A stretch of DNA of 64,000 bases from Asanoa siamensis (GTDB taxonomy: Bacteria; Actinomycetota; Actinomycetes; Mycobacteriales; Micromonosporaceae). The translations under genes were made by a program, and so were the position numbers. The notes beneath the pieces were generated by a model. The model did not search any database and had not been told where the DNA came from. It saw only the letters and a program-made list of their open reading frames with translations. Each line of letters starts with the position of its first letter. Position 1 is the stretch's first letter. Positions 61,618 to 64,000 of the stretch are shown piece after piece. The DNA lies in NCBI RefSeq assembly GCF_016862555.1, contig NZ_BONE01000039.1, positions 16,392-80,391 of the forward strand. Reading direction: 5' to 3'.

Positions 61618-62768
61618 GCGGCGTGGACCCGCCAGCGCGCCCCGGTCGCCGGGCCCGCGTCGAGCTTGCCGCGCAGCAGCGCCGCCCGCTCCCGCATGCC
61701 GATCAGACCGGCGCCGGCGCCGAGATGGTCGAGCGGGCCGGGGCTCGCGACGGGGTTGTGCACGGTCAGCCGTACCTCGTCGGTGCCGTAGTCGACCGTG
61801 ACGCTCGCCGTACCCGTGCCGTGCTTGAGCGCGTTGGTCAACGACTCCTGGACGATCCGGTAGCCGGCCAGGTCCACACCCACCGGCAGGGTCCGCGGCG
61901 AGCCGGTGGTCGTCAGCTCCACGGCCAACCCGGCCGCCCGGGCGCCGCTGACCAGCCGGTCGACCTCGGCCAGCCGCGGCGTCACCGGGTCGTCGCCGGG
62001 CTCCGCCTCCGGACCGCGCAGCACGTCGATCATCTGCCGCATCTCGCCCAGCCCCTGCACGCTGTTCTCGCGGATCACCCGCAGCGACTCCGCGACCTGC
62101 GCCTGCGAGAGGTTGGGCACGCTCAACGCCGCGGTCGCGTGGATCGCCACCACGCTCAGGTGGTTGGCGACCATGTCGTGCAGCTCGCGGGCCATCCGGG
62201 TGCGTTCGGCCGCGACGGCCTGGCGCCGGTCGAGCTCGGCGACCCGCGCGGTCTGGTCGGCCCGGGTCCGTTCCAGGGCGGCCTGGTCGCGGTACTGCCG
62301 GACGCTCAGACCGGTCAGGATCGGCAGGACCAGCAGGAGCACGGCGGGGATGCCCAGCGCCAGCCCGCGCACGGTGCCCTCGGTGACCACGCCGAGCACC
62401 GCGGTCGCGACCACCACCGCGATCGACACCTCGAGCGCGCGCCGCCACAGCCGGGCGGGGCCGAAGACGCACGCGTCGTACAAGACCTGGGTGAAGATCA
62501 GCAGTGTCCCCAGCGACCCGCCGAGCGAGAGGTCACCGACCGCCGCGACGGTGCCGATCGCGAGGCTCACCAGCGGCGCCCGGCGGCGCAGCGCGACGGC
62601 GACGCTCACCGCGACGAGCGGCACGTAGAGCAACCAGCCCGGGTCGTCGCGCCAACCGGGGCCGATCGTCAGGTACGCGCCGGACACGATGATCAGCATC
62701 CCGCCCGCCAGCGCGACGGCGGCGAGCGTCAGGTCACGGGCGAACGAGCCGCGCGGGGGAAGGCGCAT
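61596..62768 (-). CDS. NarL-type sensor histidine kinase (orphan here)
   Basis: 390 residues from ATG 62768 (GTG 62771 possible); the long upstream frame is Arg/Pro-rich noise. About five membrane helices (residues 12-150) lead to HisKA_3, RTRMARELHDMVANHLSVVA, with the His, and ATPase motifs GYRIVQESLTNALKHG and GAGLIGMRERAALLRG. It senses an unknown signal and would phosphorylate a NarL-type regulator, which is not next to it; the window ends soon after. Confidence 0.88.
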   Translation of the reverse strand: MRLPPRGSFARDLTLAAVALAGGMLIIVSGAYLTIGPGWRDDPGWLLYVPLVAVSVAVALRRRAPLVSLAIGTVAAVGDLSLGGSLGTLLIFTQVLYDACVFGPARLWRRALEVSIAVVVATAVLGVVTEGTVRGLALGIPAVLLLVLPILTGLSVRQYRDQAALERTRADQTARVAELDRRQAVAAERTRMARELHDMVANHLSVVAIHATAALSVPNLSQAQVAESLRVIRENSVQGLGEMRQMIDVLRGPEAEPGDDPVTPRLAEVDRLVSGARAAGLAVELTTTGSPRTLPVGVDLAGYRIVQESLTNALKHGTGTASVTVDYGTDEVRLTVHNPVASPGPLDHLGAGAGLIGMRERAALLRGKLDAGPATGARWRVHAALPVDAA

Positions 62769-62932
62769 CACACCATCGATGCAACCACAACGTCGGCGCC
62801 GCCTCGTCCGCCTGCCAGAGGAGAGCGGTCCTCCGTGGGGAGGAGACCGGATTCGTCGCCGGCGGCGACGCTGTGCCGCGATCTTCGGGAAACCCTGGAT
62901 CCACGGGTACGCGGCTGCGGAGGGGGACCGGA

Positions 62933-63484
62933 ATGATCGTGGCGTTGATCCTGGCGAGCGAGATCGGCTTCTGGGTGTTTCTGGGTCTGGGCCTGATCGC
63001 ACGCTACGTGCTGCGGATGCGCCGGCTCAGCACCGTGCTGTTGATCGGCTCGCCGGTGCTCGACGTCGTGCTGCTCGCGGCCACGGTCGTGGACCTGCGC
63101 GGAGGTGGCACGGCCGGACCGTTCCACGGGCTCGCCGCCCTGTATCTCGGCTTCTCGGTGATGTTCGGCCACGCGATGATCCGCTGGGCGGACCAGCGAT
63201 TCGCGCACCGGTTCGCCGGCGGCCCGCCGCCGTGGAAGCCGCCGTCCGGCGGCTGGGCCCGCACCCGCTACGAGTGGCGCGAATGGGGCAAGGCGGTCGC
63301 CGCGTGCGCGATCTCCGCGGCCCTGCTCGGCGCGGGCATCCTCATGGTCGGCGACCCGGACCGCGCCGCGGGCCTGGTTTCGTGGCTCACCCGCCTACTG
63401 GCGGTGGTGGTGATCTGGTTCGTCATCGGCCCGGGCTGGGCGACACTCTTCCCGGGTCGGGCCAAAGAGGACGCACTCGGTTGA
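62933..63484 (+). CDS. Integral membrane protein of unknown function
   Basis: 183 residues from ATG 62933 with GGAGGGGGAC upstream. Helices at about 2-22, 33-53, 66-86, 121-141 and 148-168; a polar loop FAHRFAGGPPPWKPPSGGWA with RTRYEWREWGKAVAACAIS faces one side. I have seen similar two-to-five-helix proteins annotated only as membrane proteins. It is divergent from the histidine kinase and may be its target. Confidence 0.65.
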   Translation: MIVALILASEIGFWVFLGLGLIARYVLRMRRLSTVLLIGSPVLDVVLLAATVVDLRGGGTAGPFHGLAALYLGFSVMFGHAMIRWADQRFAHRFAGGPPPWKPPSGGWARTRYEWREWGKAVAACAISAALLGAGILMVGDPDRAAGLVSWLTRLLAVVVIWFVIGPGWATLFPGRAKEDALG

Positions 63485-63550
63485 CGGAGCGGATTGCTGT
63501 AGTGTGCAGCCAGTCACGCCGGCCCCGCGGACGCGATTTCTGCTGCTCAG

Positions 63551-63598
63551 CCCATTAGGGTGTGGAGGCCTAATGGGTCACCCGGTGGCGGCCGGGTG
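63551..63598 (+). terminator. Tandem hairpins after the membrane protein
   Basis: CCCATTAGG (63551-63559) pairs with CCTAATGGG (63569-63577). Next, CACCCGG (63579-63585) pairs with CCGGGTG (63592-63598). Two adjacent stable stems 66 nt after the stop suggest a terminator; the AT-rich first palindrome could instead be an operator for 63627. Confidence 0.5.
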
Positions 63599-63626
63599 GC
63601 AGAACGGCGGAGAACAGGAGGCCGTG

Positions 63627-63959
63627 ATGGCGCACGGGGAGGCCGATCCCGGCTGCGTCGAAGCGGACAACGACCCATCCCGTACGACGGACGGCCCGAC
63701 CGCGCCGGCCCTCGACGACCCGGCACCGGGCCGCCAGATCCGCCGCGTCTGCGCGGACCCGAAGGCGGACCGCGGCCGCGATTGTTCGGACGCGCCTGAC
63801 CACGTAGCCGACCCGACGACGAACGGCCCGATCCAGTTCGGCCGGGCGCCGGCGTGCCGCAGCGAACGGCCGGGTTGGGCGGGCGCCCACAGGCACGGCG
63901 CGGTCCGCCCACGGCGCCGCGCCTCACGCAAGGAACGCCCACCAGACCGCTGGTGCTGA
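63627..63959 (+). CDS. Small Arg/Asp/Pro-rich protein of unknown function
   Basis: 110 residues from ATG 63627, with AGGAGG 5 nt upstream (a strong ribosome site). Third codon positions are mostly G/C, supporting coding. The sequence (EADNDPSRTTDGPTAPALDD, RRVCADPKADRGRDCSDAPD) is low-complexity, probably disordered, with six Cys and a basic C-terminus. No motif is recognised. It could be a spurious frame despite the ribosome site. Confidence 0.4.
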   Translation: MAHGEADPGCVEADNDPSRTTDGPTAPALDDPAPGRQIRRVCADPKADRGRDCSDAPDHVADPTTNGPIQFGRAPACRSERPGWAGAHRHGAVRPRRRASRKERPPDRWC

Positions 63960-63966
63960 CCCGGCC

Positions 63967-64000
63967 CCGCGCTTCCCGCGCCGCGCTTCTCGCGCCGCGC
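63967..64000. repeat. 14-bp tandem repeat at window edge
   Basis: CCGCGCTTCCCGCG (63967-63980), CCGCGCTTCTCGCG (63981-63994) and a third copy begun at 63995. It continues out of the window, so copy number and context are unknown. Confidence 0.6.

Overview
The window is a gene-dense stretch of very GC-rich chromosome from a filamentous-type actinobacterium. Frequent GTG and TTG starts, third codon positions close to all G/C, and many leaderless genes (a TAnnnT-like -10 ending 6-7 nt before the start codon) all point that way. The fasR-fabD-fabH-acpP-fabF-accD gene order, the paired DUF1996 genes and the SAM-methyltransferase DUF574 family suggest Micromonosporaceae; that placement is inference. 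I see no phage, insertion sequence, CRISPR array, tRNA or rRNA gene. Most of the window looks like ordinary chromosome, with a few eroded or repetitive patches.

Layout. 1-7.6 kb: 5' part of a nucleoside hydrolase, a Tat-type beta-lactamase-like protein, two divergent DUF1996 secreted proteins (one with a discoidin domain), a carbohydrate-binding-like secreted protein, and a NarL-type two-component system. 7.5-12.3 kb: MmyB-type regulator/SDR pair, DapA-like lyase/LysR pair, a frameshifted PH-like membrane gene and a TraB-like protein. 12.3-12.95 kb: a GrpB gene remnant running into a degenerate tandem array of ~105-bp units. 12.95-23.2 kb: short UvrA-like ATPase, VOC proteins, DUF574 methyltransferase plus HIT-like protein, NAD(P)-binding protein, AraC regulator, STAS protein, small Ser/Thr kinase and SRPBCC protein. 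23.2-31.7 kb: a cell-wall hydrolase-type secreted protein under a c-di-AMP (ydaO) riboswitch, a CDF metal exporter with a candidate operator, an FtsX-type permease, and a CsoR/CopB copper module with a textbook CsoR operator inside the promoter spacer. 31.7-38.7 kb: secreted beta-propeller protein, HelR-type RNA polymerase-recycling ATPase, saccharopine dehydrogenase-like protein, MDR oxidoreductase and TetR around a doubled operator, alpha/beta hydrolase.

39-46.5 kb: GNAT/N-succinylamino-acid-racemase-type pair, a GHKL ATPase fused to what looks like a catalytically dead Shedu-type nuclease domain, a voltage-gated cation channel homologue, TetR and methyltransferase, two small proteins (one DUF3145). 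46.6-54.5 kb: GH3 lipoprotein, then a polyprenol-type glycosyltransferase coupled to a large membrane protein, facing an MFS exporter and two methyltransferases. 54.5-60.9 kb: the type II fatty acid synthase operon. It is preceded by its FasR-type regulator, FabD carries an extra C-terminal biotinyl-like domain, and the operon ends with an acyl-CoA carboxylase beta subunit. 60.9-64 kb: PAP2 phosphatase and an orphan histidine kinase whose stop codons lie in a four-copy 17-bp repeat, a membrane protein, a small unknown protein and a short repeat at the window edge.

Themes: metal homeostasis (CDF, CsoR/CopB), envelope building and remodelling (riboswitch-controlled hydrolase, GH3, glycosyltransferases, fatty acid synthesis), and many divergent regulator/enzyme pairs. 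The best candidates for something undescribed are the GHKL ATPase with degenerate nuclease, the FabD fusion, and the possible expression platform of the riboswitch. All homology statements are from reading motifs; no search was run.
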